64,000 nucleotides of DNA from Acetivibrio clariflavus DSM 19732 (GTDB lineage Bacteria > Bacillota > Clostridia > Acetivibrionales > Acetivibrionaceae). Position numbers and translations under genes: made by a program. The stretch is from NCBI RefSeq assembly GCF_000237085.1, contig NC_016627.1:744001-808000 (forward strand), given 5' to 3'. Positions 9,255-19,152 of this stretch are shown piece by piece. How positions within the stretch are numbered: position 1 is the first letter of the stretch; every line of letters begins with the position of its first letter. The notes below the pieces were generated by a model that saw only the letters and a list, made by a program, of their open reading frames with translations, did not search any database and was not told the origin of the DNA.

Positions 9255-10448
9255 GTGGGGATAACAGAAAATGGCACAAGACAAGAAGGGCCCGGTAACG
9301 TAGTAAAAATAATTGTGTTTCTTTTATTGCTGCTTATAATTTCAGCCACTGCTGCGGCTGCATATTTAAAAAGTCTGGATGTGGATTTGAAAAGTGTAAG
9401 TATAAAGGATTTGATTGAAAAGAGATTTATGCACCGCAATACCAGATATGAATTTGTTTCATCCGAATTTGATTATGATGCAAACCTGAACACTGTTTTC
9501 GGTACGCATAAGGGCTATATTGTCAAGTGTTCGAAGGACAGCCTGATATATATTGACTCAAACGGCAATGAGCAATGGACTTATCCGTTATCCCTGAAAA
9601 ATCCTGTGCTGAAAACAGCAGGTTCATACCTCTTGATAGCAGATTATGGCTCTAAAAGCATTTTAACATTCAGCGGAAAGGAAATGAGATGGGAAAAGGA
9701 ACTGGACAATAACATAATTAATGCTGATATAAATACAAAGGGATATGTAGCTGTTGTACATGAAGAAGAGAGAAGCAGGGGAGCAGTGTCAGTATTTAAT
9801 CGTCAGGGCATGAAATGTTTTACGATAGGAAAGGCAGAAAACTTTATATTGTCATCGAAGGTATCTTCATCTGCCAAGAGCGTTTTTATAAACAGTGTAG
9901 ACACTTCAGGTATTAGCACCGATACGATATTGGAATTTAGCGATTTGAGCGGCAATATTTCAGATAACAGAATTGAAAAAGAGGATACGGTTTTTCCTTC
10001 TTTATGGTTTATGGATAACGACAGCTTATTGGTTGTTGGAGATTCTATGTTCATGATTTTGGACAAGGACTTCACGGAAAAGTTTCAGCAGAATGTAAAG
10101 GGAAAAATATTCAGTTCCTGCATTGTTGAAGGAAAATATGCCGTAATTGCAGCAAATCCGGAAGAGACTACCGGTATTTTTGAAAGCGGTTCTTCAGGTA
10201 TATGGATTTATAATGACAACGGAGAAAAGATCTCGGAGTACAATCTTAAAGGAGAAGTCAGAAATATTACTTCATGGGAAGATATTATAGCTGTTAACTC
10301 GGGAAACAAGCTTCGTATAATTGATTTGGACGGTAATTTGTTGGCAGAATACAGTTCGAAAGACGATATGAAAGAGGTTTTTTTTATAAACAGACGTGAG
10401 GTTTTGGTTGTTTGTAAAGACAAATTCTTAGTATTAAAAATGAAATAG
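9255..10448 (+). CDS. DUF5711 family membrane-anchored propeller-like protein
   Basis: This is a 397-residue protein with an N-terminal signal anchor (about residues 16-38) and an extracytoplasmic part built of repeated short beta-rich units such as 'LIYIDSNGNEQWTYP' and 'GIWIYNDNGEKISEY'. These resemble PQQ/quinoprotein-like beta-propeller blades. The start is GTG at 9255 behind GGAG at 9241-9244. The family (DUF5711) often sits next to CvpA-like genes in Clostridia, as it does here. No catalytic residues can be recognised. The function is unknown. Confidence 0.7.
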   Translation: MGITENGTRQEGPGNVVKIIVFLLLLLIISATAAAAYLKSLDVDLKSVSIKDLIEKRFMHRNTRYEFVSSEFDYDANLNTVFGTHKGYIVKCSKDSLIYIDSNGNEQWTYPLSLKNPVLKTAGSYLLIADYGSKSILTFSGKEMRWEKELDNNIINADINTKGYVAVVHEEERSRGAVSVFNRQGMKCFTIGKAENFILSSKVSSSAKSVFINSVDTSGISTDTILEFSDLSGNISDNRIEKEDTVFPSLWFMDNDSLLVVGDSMFMILDKDFTEKFQQNVKGKIFSSCIVEGKYAVIAANPEETTGIFESGSSGIWIYNDNGEKISEYNLKGEVRNITSWEDIIAVNSGNKLRIIDLDGNLLAEYSSKDDMKEVFFINRREVLVVCKDKFLVLKMK

Positions 10449-10553
10449 GGGAAATGAAATAATTAATTACTTTATGCTTAAAAAATTTATCAATTAAGGT
10501 ATTCATCCAATAATCCGATTGTTTTTTTAGACATACAAATTAGGGAGGTTATC

Positions 10554-11267
10554 ATGAACTGGAGTGATTTGTTAGTTATTGCAATTATTGCGTTTTTTGG
10601 TTTCGTAGGAATAAAAAACGGCTTTATCTATTCAATTTTTAAGTTAGTCTCGTTTTTTGTAGCATCAATAGTTTCGGTTAAGTTTTATCCTTTTCTGTCA
10701 AATATTATTGATAAAACTGTTGTATTTACCAAAATAAAATCGGGGATATTGAAGAACTTACTGCTTCAAAAGGATGTCCAGGCAGATATTGTTAATCAGG
10801 GTGCCCAGAGAGCAGCAGGGTCAGTAGTGGATGGATTAGAACTGCCAGGATTTCTTAAAGAAGCAATAAAAGGACAGCTGGCAAAGGAAAATGTAGCAAA
10901 CCTCTTGGATTTGTCAGCCATAATGGATAAGATAAGCGATGTATTGGCTCATATTGTTGTTGATATATTGAGCTTGTTAATTCTGTACATAGTTGTAAGG
11001 ATAGCCTTAATATTCTTAAGATTTGTTCTGCAGGGAATTGCTAAACTTCCTGTATTTAAGCAGATGGATAAACTGGGTGGCTTTGCTTTTGGTGCAGTGG
11101 AAGGCCTTTTAACAGTGTACATAATATTTGCGTTTATGATGCTGTTTATTTCATCGCCGGCGTTTAAGGGTTTTTTTGATTCTGTTGAGACTTCTGTTAT
11201 TGCGAAATTTTTCTATCAAAACAATATAATTGTAGACTGGATGTTTCCAAAGGGAAAAATAATATAA
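10554..11267 (+). CDS. CvpA family membrane protein
   Basis: This 237-residue protein begins MNWSDLLVIAIIAFFGFVGI and has four predicted transmembrane segments, two at the N-terminus and two after about residue 130. That is the normal CvpA/colicin V production protein layout. The motif GxxxG-like 'GIKNGFIYSI' after the first helix is typical. AGGGAGG precedes ATG 10554. Genes of this family affect colicin V secretion in E. coli, but their role in Firmicutes is not defined. It follows the DUF5711 gene by about 105 bp and could share its transcript. Confidence 0.82.
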   Translation: MNWSDLLVIAIIAFFGFVGIKNGFIYSIFKLVSFFVASIVSVKFYPFLSNIIDKTVVFTKIKSGILKNLLLQKDVQADIVNQGAQRAAGSVVDGLELPGFLKEAIKGQLAKENVANLLDLSAIMDKISDVLAHIVVDILSLLILYIVVRIALIFLRFVLQGIAKLPVFKQMDKLGGFAFGAVEGLLTVYIIFAFMMLFISSPAFKGFFDSVETSVIAKFFYQNNIIVDWMFPKGKII

Positions 11268-11401
11268 AGGGTATTTTCATGTAGAAAAAAGGGACATGTT
11301 TAACGAAATTTGATTTATACTTGCAAATAATTAATGTATTATGCTTTTTTTCTAAAACACTAGACATTTTAACTTAATTAGTAGTAAAATAAATAAAAAA
11401 C

Positions 11402-11430
11402 AATAGCCGGGTTTATCCCCGGCTATTATT
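11402..11430 (+). terminator. Hairpin between the cvpA-like gene and ilvD
   Basis: A perfect 10 bp stem (11402-11411 with 11418-11427) encloses a 6 nt loop. The plus-strand tail is only weakly T-rich (ATTATAG), while an A-run precedes the stem. It would therefore terminate better on the minus strand, or act as a leader structure for ilvD. No T-box core sequence was recognised in the 243 bp gap. Confidence 0.5.
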
Positions 11431-11510
11431 ATAGTCATTGCAATTATTATACAGGATAAAGCATATTTGAAATTTATATATTAACTTTATTGAAAGCGAG
11501 GAGATAGATT

Positions 11511-13175
11511 ATGAGAAGTGATGTGGTAAAAAAAGGGATTGAAAAAACCCCTCACAGAGCACTTTTTAAGGCAATGGGCTATACCGATGAGGAAATAAGA
11601 AGACCGTTAATAGGTGTGGTGAATTCAAAAAGTGAGATAATTCCTGGACACATACATTTAGATACAATAGCTGAAGCTGTTAAGGCAGGTATTAGAATGG
11701 CTGGAGGTACTCCTGTTGAGTTTGGTGCCATAGGAGTATGCGATGGTATTGCTATGGGGCATACAGGTATGAAGTATTCGCTGGCGACAAGAGAACTCAT
11801 AGCTGACTCATGTGAGGCAATGGCTTTGGCTCACTGTTTTGACGGAATGGTATTCATACCTAATTGTGACAAGATAGTTCCGGGAATGCTTATGGCAGCA
11901 GCCAGGATAAATGTTCCTTCGATTGTCATAAGCGGTGGACCTATGCTTTCAGTAAAGAGAAACGGAATACAACTGGATTTGAACAGTACTTTTGAAGCAG
12001 TAGGAGCGTATAAGGCAGGAAAAATGACTGAAGAAGAAGTTTATGATTATGAAGAACATTCATGCCCCGGATGCGGTTCATGTTCCGGAATGTTTACTGC
12101 CAATTCAATGAATTGCCTGACAGAAGTTTTAGGACTAGGTCTTCCGGGAAACGGTACTATTCCGGCTGTATATGCCGAAAGGGTAAGACTTGCCAAAATG
12201 GCCGGTATGAAGATTATGGAACTTGTTGAAAAAGATATAAAGCCTTCAGATATTCTTACACACAAGGCATTTGAGAATGCTCTGACTGTAGATATGGCAC
12301 TGGGATGTTCAACCAATTCAATTCTCCACCTGCCGGCTATTGCCCATGAAGCAGGTATTGAAATAAATCTTGACATAGTTAATGAAATAAGTGCCAGGGT
12401 TCCAAACTTATGCAAGCTTGCACCGGCTGGACACCACCATGTTCAGGATTTATATGCAGCAGGCGGAGTGCAGGCTGTTATGAATGAATTATCCAAGAAG
12501 AAATTGATAAACCTTGACTTGCTGACGGTTACTGGTAAAACTGTCGGAGAAAATATAAGCAAGGCAAAGGTTCTTGACTACAATGTTATAAGAAGTGTGG
12601 ACAATCCTTACAGCTCTACTGGCGGAATTGCAGTATTGAGAGGGAATTTGGCACCTGACGGGGCAGTTGTCAAGCGCTCTGCCGTGGCAGAGGAGATGCT
12701 TGTTCACAAAGGTCCGGCAAGGGTATTCAATTCGGAAGAGGAAGCTATTACAGCCATTTATAATGGAAAAATACAAAAGGGCGATGTTGTTGTAATAAGA
12801 TATGAAGGACCGAAAGGCGGTCCGGGTATGAGAGAAATGCTTTCTCCTACTTCAGCTATAGCCGGTATGGGCTTGGATAAAGATGTTGCTTTAATTACCG
12901 ACGGACGTTTCTCCGGGGCAACAAGAGGTGCTTCCATTGGACATGTCTCTCCTGAAGCCATGGAAGGAGGAAACATAGCTTTAGTTAAAGAAGGAGATAT
13001 TATAAGCATTGACATTCCTAACGGCAAACTGGAATTGGAGGTTTCCGATGAAGAGCTTGAAAGAAGAAGAAAAGAGTGGAAAACTCCAGAACCGAAAATA
13101 ACAAAGGGATATCTTGGAAGGTATGCAAAGCTTGTTACTTCGGCAAGTACAGGAGCAGTTTTAAAAGGAAATTAA
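11511..13175 (+). CDS. ilvD: Dihydroxy-acid dehydratase
   Basis: This 554-residue enzyme dehydrates 2,3-dihydroxy-isovalerate or -methylvalerate to the 2-keto acids of valine and isoleucine synthesis. The motifs are complete: [13 protein letters not shown] near residue 121, the cluster [19 protein letters not shown] near residue 184 with Fe-S cysteines, and the C-terminal [19 protein letters not shown] precedes ATG 11511. It is followed after 13 bp by ilvB, so the two form an operon. No ilvC, ilvN or leuA is adjacent here, so the rest of the pathway must lie elsewhere. Confidence 0.97.
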   Translation: MRSDVVKKGIEKTPHRALFKAMGYTDEEIRRPLIGVVNSKSEIIPGHIHLDTIAEAVKAGIRMAGGTPVEFGAIGVCDGIAMGHTGMKYSLATRELIADSCEAMALAHCFDGMVFIPNCDKIVPGMLMAAARINVPSIVISGGPMLSVKRNGIQLDLNSTFEAVGAYKAGKMTEEEVYDYEEHSCPGCGSCSGMFTANSMNCLTEVLGLGLPGNGTIPAVYAERVRLAKMAGMKIMELVEKDIKPSDILTHKAFENALTVDMALGCSTNSILHLPAIAHEAGIEINLDIVNEISARVPNLCKLAPAGHHHVQDLYAAGGVQAVMNELSKKKLINLDLLTVTGKTVGENISKAKVLDYNVIRSVDNPYSSTGGIAVLRGNLAPDGAVVKRSAVAEEMLVHKGPARVFNSEEEAITAIYNGKIQKGDVVVIRYEGPKGGPGMREMLSPTSAIAGMGLDKDVALITDGRFSGATRGASIGHVSPEAMEGGNIALVKEGDIISIDIPNGKLELEVSDEELERRRKEWKTPEPKITKGYLGRYAKLVTSASTGAVLKGN

Positions 13176-13188
13176 GGGGTGAGAATAG

Positions 13189-14856
13189 ATGAAACTTACC
13201 GGTGCGCAAATATTGATTGAGTGCCTTAAAGAACAGGGTGTGGATACTATTTTCGGATTCCCCGGAGGTGCTGTTTTAAATATATATGACGCTTTGTTTA
13301 AGGCCAAAGATGATATCAGGCATATTTTGACTTCACATGAACAAGGAGCGGCTCATGCAGCTGACGGTTATGCCAGAGCCACTGGAAAAGTTGGAGTGTG
13401 TATTGCTACTTCCGGTCCTGGCGCTACAAACCTTGTTACAGGAATAGCTACGGCTTATATGGACTCGGTACCCATGGTTGCTATTACAGGGCAAGTACCT
13501 ACAACGCTTCTCGGAAAGGATTCTTTTCAGGAAGTTGATATAACCGGTATAACAATGCCTATAACCAAGCACAATTATATTGTAAAAGATGTAGAAAGAC
13601 TTGCAGACATTGTGCGGGAGGCTTTTATTATAGCTAAAGAAGGAAGACCTGGGCCTGTATTGATAGATATTTGTAAAGATGTGACTGCTGCGGTAACCGA
13701 ATACGTTCCAAAAGTTCCTAAAAAGCCGGAAGAAGCAAGTTTGGGAGTTACAGAAGATGAAATCGATGCGGCAGCGGATGCGATAAATAAAGCTAAAAGA
13801 CCTATAATTCTTTCAGGTGGTGGGGTATCCATAGCCGGTGCCAACGAAGAGGTTTTTGAACTGGCAAATAAAGCACTGATACCAGTAACCACTACATTAA
13901 TGGGAATTGGATCATTCCCGGGTACCCATGAATTGTTTACCGGCATGGTGGGAATGCATGGTACTAAAACCACTAATATGGCTGTATCAGAATCGGATCT
14001 TTTCATAGCCATCGGAGCAAGATTCAGTGACAGGGTTATAAGTGATGTGAATAGGTTTGCACCTAATGCAAAAATTATGCATATTGACATAGACCCTGCT
14101 GAAGTTGGAAAGAATGTTGCTGTGGATTATCCTCTTGTGGGAAATATCAAAAAAATATTGAAACGCTTAATTGCAAAAGTTGAAAAAAAGGAACAATCCG
14201 ATTGGAAGAATAAAATTGACGAGTGGAAGAGATTATACCCATTGAAATATCCTAAGGATGATGTATTAAGACCAAATTATATCGTGGAAAGACTATATGA
14301 ACTTACCAAAGGCGATGCCATTATTACAACCGAAGTTGGACAGCATCAAATTTGGGCTGCACAGTTTTATAAGTTTAAATCACCCAGACAATTTTTGTCA
14401 TCCGGAGGTTTGGGTACTATGGGATATGGCCTTGGTGCTTCCATAGGAGCCAAGCTGGGTCGTCCCGACAAAAAGGTTATAAATATTGCCGGTGACGGCA
14501 GTTTCAGAATGAATTGCAATGAATTGGCTACAGCAGTTGAATATAAACTTCCGATAATTATTGCCATATTCAATAATCATGTTTTAGGAATGGTAAGACA
14601 GTGGCAAAATCTCTTTTATGATGGCAGATATTCCTCCACAAATATTGACAGAGGTACCAACTTTGTTGCTTTGGCTGAGGCTTATGGAGCAATTGGCATA
14701 GATGTGAGAAAACCGGAGGAAGTTGATGAGGCATGGAAAAAAGCATTGGCTTCGAAGGATACTCCTGTTGTAATTAATTTTGAAATAGACAAGGACGACA
14801 AAGTATTCCCTATTGTTCCTCCAGGGGCTGCCATAAGTGATTTGATTGAAGAATAA
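13189..14856 (+). CDS. ilvB: Acetolactate synthase, large (catalytic) subunit
   Basis: This 555-residue ThDP-dependent enzyme condenses two pyruvates, or pyruvate and 2-ketobutyrate, to acetohydroxy acids. It has the catalytic Glu in SHEQGAAHAADGYARATG (about residue 47), the segment GPGATNLVTGIATAYMDS, and the ThDP/Mg site GDGSFRMNCNEL with a downstream Asn. The C-terminal FAD/ThDP region carries HVLGMVRQWQ, as in anabolic rather than catabolic enzymes. The start is 13 bp after ilvD. No small regulatory subunit (ilvN) follows, which is uncommon. It may use a subunit encoded elsewhere or act alone. Confidence 0.96.
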   Translation: MKLTGAQILIECLKEQGVDTIFGFPGGAVLNIYDALFKAKDDIRHILTSHEQGAAHAADGYARATGKVGVCIATSGPGATNLVTGIATAYMDSVPMVAITGQVPTTLLGKDSFQEVDITGITMPITKHNYIVKDVERLADIVREAFIIAKEGRPGPVLIDICKDVTAAVTEYVPKVPKKPEEASLGVTEDEIDAAADAINKAKRPIILSGGGVSIAGANEEVFELANKALIPVTTTLMGIGSFPGTHELFTGMVGMHGTKTTNMAVSESDLFIAIGARFSDRVISDVNRFAPNAKIMHIDIDPAEVGKNVAVDYPLVGNIKKILKRLIAKVEKKEQSDWKNKIDEWKRLYPLKYPKDDVLRPNYIVERLYELTKGDAIITTEVGQHQIWAAQFYKFKSPRQFLSSGGLGTMGYGLGASIGAKLGRPDKKVINIAGDGSFRMNCNELATAVEYKLPIIIAIFNNHVLGMVRQWQNLFYDGRYSSTNIDRGTNFVALAEAYGAIGIDVRKPEEVDEAWKKALASKDTPVVINFEIDKDDKVFPIVPPGAAISDLIEE

Positions 14857-14983
14857 AATATATGGGATATTTGGAATACTATTTTTTGACAGCTGCAGCT
14901 AATCAAAAGAGATAAATTTATAGATTTATATGTTAAATTAAATAATTTTCTTCGTTTTTATGGAGAAACATTCATTAAGTATC

Positions 14984-15012
14984 TTGACTTTTTTAGATAA
15001 ATGTGTTAAATT
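14984..15012 (+). promoter_or_regulatory. Sigma-A promoter of rpmG-secE-nusG
   Basis: TTGACT (14984-14989), a 17 bp spacer and TAAATT (15007-15012) lie about 85 bp before rpmG, in the gap after ilvB. Confidence 0.6.
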
Positions 15013-15096
15013 AATGGTTGTTTCTCTGTGTAAGTCTTTTTTTTATGTCAAAAAGTATTTTTTGATATATACGTTTAGTTTGTGGAGGTGTGAGAG

Positions 15097-15246
15097 ATGA
15101 GAGTAAAAATTACATTGGCATGTAGTGAGTGCAAGCAAAGAAATTACGATACAATGAAGAACAAGAAAAATGACCCTGACAGACTCGAAATGAGAAAATA
15201 CTGCAGATTTTGCCGTAAACATACTGCACATAAAGAAACAAAATAA
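15097..15246 (+). CDS. rpmG: 50S ribosomal protein L33
   Basis: This 49-residue protein reads [19 protein letters not shown] and ends HTAHKETK. It is a zinc-binding (C+) L33 because both CxxC pairs are present (Cys9/Cys12 and Cys36/Cys39). GGAGGTG at 15084-15090 sits 6 bp before ATG 15097. It belongs to the classical rpmG-secE-nusG cluster and starts the translation/transcription block of this window. Confidence 0.96.
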   Translation: MRVKITLACSECKQRNYDTMKNKKNDPDRLEMRKYCRFCRKHTAHKETK

Positions 15247-15392
15247 TTGCTTTTAAACATACGGCTATAAAGTGGGAATATTTTTATCTGCTAATGTTAT
15301 AGCAAAAGTAAGATTGTGGAATAATTCTATATAAAGCTTTACAACTTGCCTGTATTGTCATAAGTAAAATTATAAAAATGGAGATGTTTTAT

Positions 15393-15617
15393 ATGGCTGA
15401 AAAGGTGAAAGTTTCCATAGTTGCTGCTACCAGCAACAGGATAAGTAAATATTTTAAAGATGTTGTCAGTGAACTTAAGAAAGTTGTATGGCCTACTCGT
15501 GTACAAGTTGTAAAAAATACCATAACAGTTTTGATTGCATGTTTAATAGTTGGTATTATTATTTGGTTAGCCGATGCAGGTTTTGCATACTTAAGGCATT
15601 TACTGTTTAAGATATGA
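15393..15617 (+). CDS. secE: Preprotein translocase subunit SecE
   Basis: This is a 74-residue essential subunit of the SecYEG channel. It has the conserved cytoplasmic motif SELKKVVWPTR (about residues 26-36) followed by a single transmembrane helix (about 42-62), which is the short single-span form of Gram-positives. I chose ATG 15393 (MAEKVKV), which has GGAG about 9 bp upstream. An in-frame ATG at 15378 has no ribosome binding site. NusG follows after 53 bp. Confidence 0.93.
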   Translation: MAEKVKVSIVAATSNRISKYFKDVVSELKKVVWPTRVQVVKNTITVLIACLIVGIIIWLADAGFAYLRHLLFKI

Positions 15618-15670
15618 TGACCAGTTGCTATGTCGGTATGCAATCTTTTTAAAGGAGGACTTGTGGCTAT

Positions 15671-16204
15671 ATGCAAATAGATGATACACCGGAAGGTGCA
15701 AAATGGTATGTTGTTCATACTTATTCCGGGTATGAAAACAAAGTAAAGGCTAACCTTGAAAAAATCGTTGAAAACAGGGGCATGCAAGACTATATATTGG
15801 ATATAGTTGTTCCTATGGAAGAACAGATTGAGATAAAAGACGGTAGGAAAAAAGCTACACTTAAAAAAGTTTTTCCGGGATATGTTCTTGTTAAAATGAT
15901 TATGACTGACGAATCGTGGTATGTAGTCAGAAATACCAGAGGTGTGACTGGATTTGTTGGACCTGGATCAAAGCCGGTGCCTTTATCCGACGAAGAAGTC
16001 AGGATGATGGGTGTAGAAGAGTTTATGCCTGTTCTTGACTATGAAGTCGGTGATAATGTAAGAGTTGCTACCGGTCCATTGGAGAACTTTATAGGAGTAG
16101 TTGAGGAAATTAATCTGGAAAAGAGAAAAGTCCGGGTTTCCGTATCAATGTTTGGGAGAGAAACACCCGTTGAATTGGAACTATTCCAGATTCAGAAGAT
16201 ATAA
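15671..16204 (+). CDS. nusG: Transcription termination/antitermination factor NusG
   Basis: This 177-residue protein has an NGN domain with AKWYVVHTYSGYENKVKANL at the N-terminus and a C-terminal KOW domain (about residues 120-177, motif GPLENFIGVVEEIN). It binds RNA polymerase and modulates pausing and ribosomal operon elongation. AAAGGAGG at 15651-15658 precedes ATG 15671. The length and order after secE are standard. Confidence 0.96.
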   Translation: MQIDDTPEGAKWYVVHTYSGYENKVKANLEKIVENRGMQDYILDIVVPMEEQIEIKDGRKKATLKKVFPGYVLVKMIMTDESWYVVRNTRGVTGFVGPGSKPVPLSDEEVRMMGVEEFMPVLDYEVGDNVRVATGPLENFIGVVEEINLEKRKVRVSVSMFGRETPVELELFQIQKI

Positions 16205-16475
16205 TAATAGAAATTACATCAATAGTAATTCTATTTGCTATATATTTTTGTACCTTTCAAAAGGTATGCTTTTCACATAGGGACTGATATATAGAAATTT
16301 TTATGTCGAAAAATTGTGAACTGCTTTTGATGAAGGCATTATCCGTGGCTTTCGCGGCGGAATTCCATATTAAAAAGTGCAGCCAGTGCTGCCATATTTA
16401 TATCAATCAAATGGTGTAAATCACTCTTAATTTTAAGAGTTGATATGTATAAGTAAAATTTGGGAGGTGGATTTA

Positions 16476-16901
16476 ATGGCTAAAAAAATTGCTGGCTATA
16501 TTAAACTTCAAATTCCTGCGGGGAAAGCAACTCCGGCTCCACCGGTTGGACCAGCTTTAGGACAGCATGGCGTAAACATAATGGGATTTTGTAAAGAGTT
16601 TAATGAAAGGACTGCAAAGGATGCAGGATTGATTATTCCTGTTGTAATTACTGTATATGCTGACAGGTCTTTTTCATTCATTACAAAAACACCGCCTGCT
16701 TCAGTTTTATTGAAGAGGGCATGCAAAATAGAAAGCGGTTCCGGTAAACCGAACAGAGAGAAAGTTGCAAAGATTTCAAAAGAAGAAATCAGAAAAATCG
16801 CAGAAATGAAGATGCCAGACTTAAATGCTGCATCAATTGAAGCAGCTATGAGCATGATTGCTGGAACAGCAAGAAGCATGGGAATAGTTGTTGAAGGTTA
16901 A
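16476..16901 (+). CDS. rplK: 50S ribosomal protein L11
   Basis: This 141-residue protein starts [20 protein letters not shown] and carries the conserved [19 protein letters not shown] and the C-terminal GTARSMGI. It forms the GTPase-associated centre with 23S rRNA. I chose ATG 16476 behind GGGAGGTGG at 16462-16470; an upstream in-frame TTG at 16440 would add 12 unlikely residues. The 271 bp gap after nusG holds small hairpins (16424-16439 is a 6 bp stem) and may be a leader. Confidence 0.96.
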   Translation: MAKKIAGYIKLQIPAGKATPAPPVGPALGQHGVNIMGFCKEFNERTAKDAGLIIPVVITVYADRSFSFITKTPPASVLLKRACKIESGSGKPNREKVAKISKEEIRKIAEMKMPDLNAASIEAAMSMIAGTARSMGIVVEG

Positions 16902-16962
16902 ACACATAAGAACTTGAAAGCGCTTTAATTTACTTTGTATTATCGGGAGAACACATACTATT

Positions 16963-17020
16963 TATATTGAACTCTAAATTGACTTTAAAATAAAAGTAAA
17001 ATAAAAGTTGGTTCAATATA
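16963..17020 (+). promoter_or_regulatory. Structured rplK-rplA spacer, possible leader of rplA
   Basis: A perfect 10 bp inverted repeat (TATATTGAAC at 16963-16972 and GTTCAATATA at 17011-17020) spans an A-rich interior that can itself pair. It lies 60 bp before the rplA start. L1 binds its own mRNA in many bacteria, so an autoregulatory role is possible, but no L1 site was identified with confidence. Confidence 0.35.
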
Positions 17021-17082
17021 TTTAGGTAGGTGGGAGGAAGCTTAGAGTTTCCGAAAATATTACCACAAAGGAGATGATGATA

Positions 17083-17778
17083 GTGAAAAGAGGTAAAAAG
17101 TATCAAGACAGTGCTAAACTTGTCGATAAATTAAAGTTATATGATCCTTCAGAAGCAATGGATTTAGTTCTAAAAACTGCTAAGGCAAAGTTTGATGAGA
17201 CAGTTGAGGCACACATTAGACTTGGTGTTGACTCAAGACACGCTGACCAACAAGTTAGAGGTGCTGTTGTACTTCCACACGGAACAGGTAAGAAAGTTCG
17301 TGTATTGGTTTTTGCTAAGGGTGAAAAGGCAAAGGAAGCTGAACAGGCCGGAGCAGATTATGTTGGTGCAGAAGAATTGGTAACAAAAATTCAAAATGAT
17401 AACTGGTTTGAATTTGATGTTGTTGTAGCTACTCCTGACATGATGGGTGTAGTTGGTAGACTTGGTAAAGTACTTGGACCGAAAGGTCTTATGCCAAACC
17501 CAAAAGCCGGTACTGTAACAATGGATGTGGCAAAAGCTATAGCCGATATCAAAGCCGGTAAGATAGAGTACAGATTGGATAAGACAAATATTATTCACTG
17601 TCCTATCGGAAAAGTGTCTTTTGGAACAGAAAAGCTTGTTGAAAACTTCAAGACTCTGATGACAGCCGTTATAAAAGCAAAACCGGCAGCAGCAAAGGGA
17701 CAGTACTTGAAGAGCGTTGTTGTGGCATCCACAATGGGACCTGGTATAAAAGTTAATCCTCAAAAAGTTACTGAATAA
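17083..17778 (+). CDS. rplA: 50S ribosomal protein L1
   Basis: This 231-residue protein begins [16 protein letters not shown] and contains the diagnostic [21 protein letters not shown] in its second half. It shapes the L1 stalk and can repress its own operon. I chose GTG 17083, about 9 bp after AAAGGAG (17067-17073). The ATGs at 17074 and 17077 touch the Shine-Dalgarno sequence and are too close to use. The length is exactly usual for bacterial L1. Confidence 0.96.
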   Translation: MKRGKKYQDSAKLVDKLKLYDPSEAMDLVLKTAKAKFDETVEAHIRLGVDSRHADQQVRGAVVLPHGTGKKVRVLVFAKGEKAKEAEQAGADYVGAEELVTKIQNDNWFEFDVVVATPDMMGVVGRLGKVLGPKGLMPNPKAGTVTMDVAKAIADIKAGKIEYRLDKTNIIHCPIGKVSFGTEKLVENFKTLMTAVIKAKPAAAKGQYLKSVVVASTMGPGIKVNPQKVTE

Positions 17779-17838
17779 AATTGGTGAAATTATTGCTTTT
17801 GTTACCAGTGCCAGGATTATTTAGAAGTTAAAAAAGTC

Positions 17839-17867
17839 TTTACAAAATCGAAATAATGTTATAATAT
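17839..17867 (+). promoter_or_regulatory. Promoter upstream of the L10 leader
   Basis: TTTACA (17839-17844), a 17 bp spacer and TAATAT (17862-17867) overlap an alternative TATAAT at 17860-17865. It is well placed to start the L10 leader about 25 bp further on. Confidence 0.55.
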
Positions 17868-17893
17868 AAACTTTGTGAATTTAATATTGGATT

Positions 17894-18015
17894 GCCATAG
17901 ACAGTAGGTTACTTGTTATATACAAGTAGTAATTGATGATATATCAGCCTACCGAGGTAAGTTTTTAAGGTGAATAACACCCCTCTATGTCTATGTGCAT
18001 ATGAGGGGTTTTATA
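17894..18015 (+). ncRNA. Ribosomal protein L10 leader with attenuator
   Basis: This untranslated leader of rplJ-rplL has the layout of the known Firmicute L10 leader. A long-range helix pairs CATAGAC (17896-17902) with GTCTATG (17989-17995), and an inner helix pairs GTAGG (17904-17908) with CCTAC (17948-17952) ahead of CCGAGGTAAG. A terminator stem ACCCCTC (17979-17985) with GAGGGGT (18003-18009) and a T-run overlaps the 3' strand of the long helix, so the two folds exclude each other. By the known mechanism, free L10/L12 binding the leader favours the terminator and lowers rplJ-rplL expression. Confidence 0.85.
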
Positions 18016-18064
18016 TTGACTTTGTTTATGCAAATTATCAAGTTTTGAGGAGGTGGACTTAAAA

Positions 18065-18598
18065 GTGCCAAGTGAGAAGACCCTTGAAAAGAAGAAAAAA
18101 GTAGTAAGTGAGTTGTCTGAAAAGATTAAGAATGCTACTGCAATTATTTTTGCTGATTATAGAGGACTCACTGTTGAGCAGGACACAGAGCTGAGAACTG
18201 CTATGAGAAAAGCTGGAGTTGAGTACAGTGTTGTAAAAAACACTTTAACTAAACTTGCAGCAAATGAGAATGGGTTAAATGAGCTGGAACCACACTTTAA
18301 CGGACCTACATCCATGGCAATTACGACAGGTGATGTTGTTGCACCTGCTAAGATTTTAACTGAATTCTCTAAAAAGTATGAAAACCTTCAAATTAAAGTA
18401 GGTGTTGTTGAAGGTAAGATTTTCGATGAAAAATCGATTAAAGCATTGGCTGCATTGCCGCCAAAGGAAGAATTGGTTGCAAAAGCTCTTGGCAGCATGA
18501 AATCACCTATTGCTGGCTTCGTAAATGTCTTAAATGGAAACATAAGAGGTTTGGTAATAGCATTGAATGCTATTGCTGAAAAAAAGGCAAATGCCTAA
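18065..18598 (+). CDS. rplJ: 50S ribosomal protein L10
   Basis: This 177-residue protein starts MPSEKTLEKKKKVVSELSEK and has IIFADYRGLTVEQDTELR and the C-terminal L12-binding helix ending in Ala/Lys residues. It anchors the L7/L12 dimers on the ribosomal stalk. I chose GTG 18065, placed about 11 bp after GAGGAGG (18047-18053). The earlier GTG at 18053 lies inside that ribosome binding site. Expression is probably controlled by the L10 leader just upstream. Confidence 0.95.
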   Translation: MPSEKTLEKKKKVVSELSEKIKNATAIIFADYRGLTVEQDTELRTAMRKAGVEYSVVKNTLTKLAANENGLNELEPHFNGPTSMAITTGDVVAPAKILTEFSKKYENLQIKVGVVEGKIFDEKSIKALAALPPKEELVAKALGSMKSPIAGFVNVLNGNIRGLVIALNAIAEKKANA

Positions 18599-18672
18599 GA
18601 GATAGATAAAATATCTTTCTAAAATTTAAGAAATAAAAATGAAAATATATTAATTAATGGAGGTATATAAAA

Positions 18673-19059
18673 ATGGCTAGTGAAAAAGTTACAAAATTAA
18701 TTGAAGAGGTAAAAGCATTAACAGTATTGGAATTATCAGAATTAGTAAAGGCTTTGGAAGAAGAATTTGGTGTATCTGCAGCAGCTCCTGTAGCAGTTGC
18801 AGCAGCAGCTCCGGCAGCTGGCGGTGGAGCAGCTCCGGCTGAAGAAAAGAGTGAATTTGAAGTAGTATTGAAAGATGCTGGAGCAGACAAGATTAAGGTT
18901 ATAAAAGTTGTTAGAGAAGTAACAGGTCTTGGATTGAAAGAAGCAAAAGATCTTGTTGACGGTGCTCCAAAGACAATAAAAGAAAATGTATCTAAAGCTG
19001 ATGCAGATGCTATAGTTGCTAAATTCAAAGAAGTTGGCGCAACAATTGAACTTAAGTAA
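18673..19059 (+). CDS. rplL: 50S ribosomal protein L7/L12
   Basis: This 128-residue protein has an N-terminal dimerisation domain, an Ala/Pro/Gly-rich hinge (about residues 35-58), and a C-terminal factor-binding domain with [20 protein letters not shown]. It recruits translational GTPases. GGAGGT precedes ATG 18673, and it follows rplJ by 74 bp. Transcription ends at the terminator at 19123. Confidence 0.97.
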   Translation: MASEKVTKLIEEVKALTVLELSELVKALEEEFGVSAAAPVAVAAAAPAAGGGAAPAEEKSEFEVVLKDAGADKIKVIKVVREVTGLGLKEAKDLVDGAPKTIKENVSKADADAIVAKFKEVGATIELK

Positions 19060-19122
19060 TTTTGATAAAGTGATTTACGGTTGCTAATAAGCAATTGGCG
19101 CTAGATGCTTACTAAAAGATAA

Positions 19123-19152
19123 TAAAAAAGCTCCTCGTTGAGGAGCTTTTTA
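19123..19152 (+). terminator. Terminator after rplL
   Basis: The stem AGCTCCTC/GAGGAGCT is flanked by AAAA on one side and TTTTT on the other, with a tight loop at 19137-19139. It separates rplJ-rplL from rpoB-rpoC. Confidence 0.9.

Noticed and set aside
11268-11510. T-box riboswitch before ilvD
   Set aside because: There is a hairpin at 11402-11430, but no T-box core sequence or specifier-loop stem was found in the gap.
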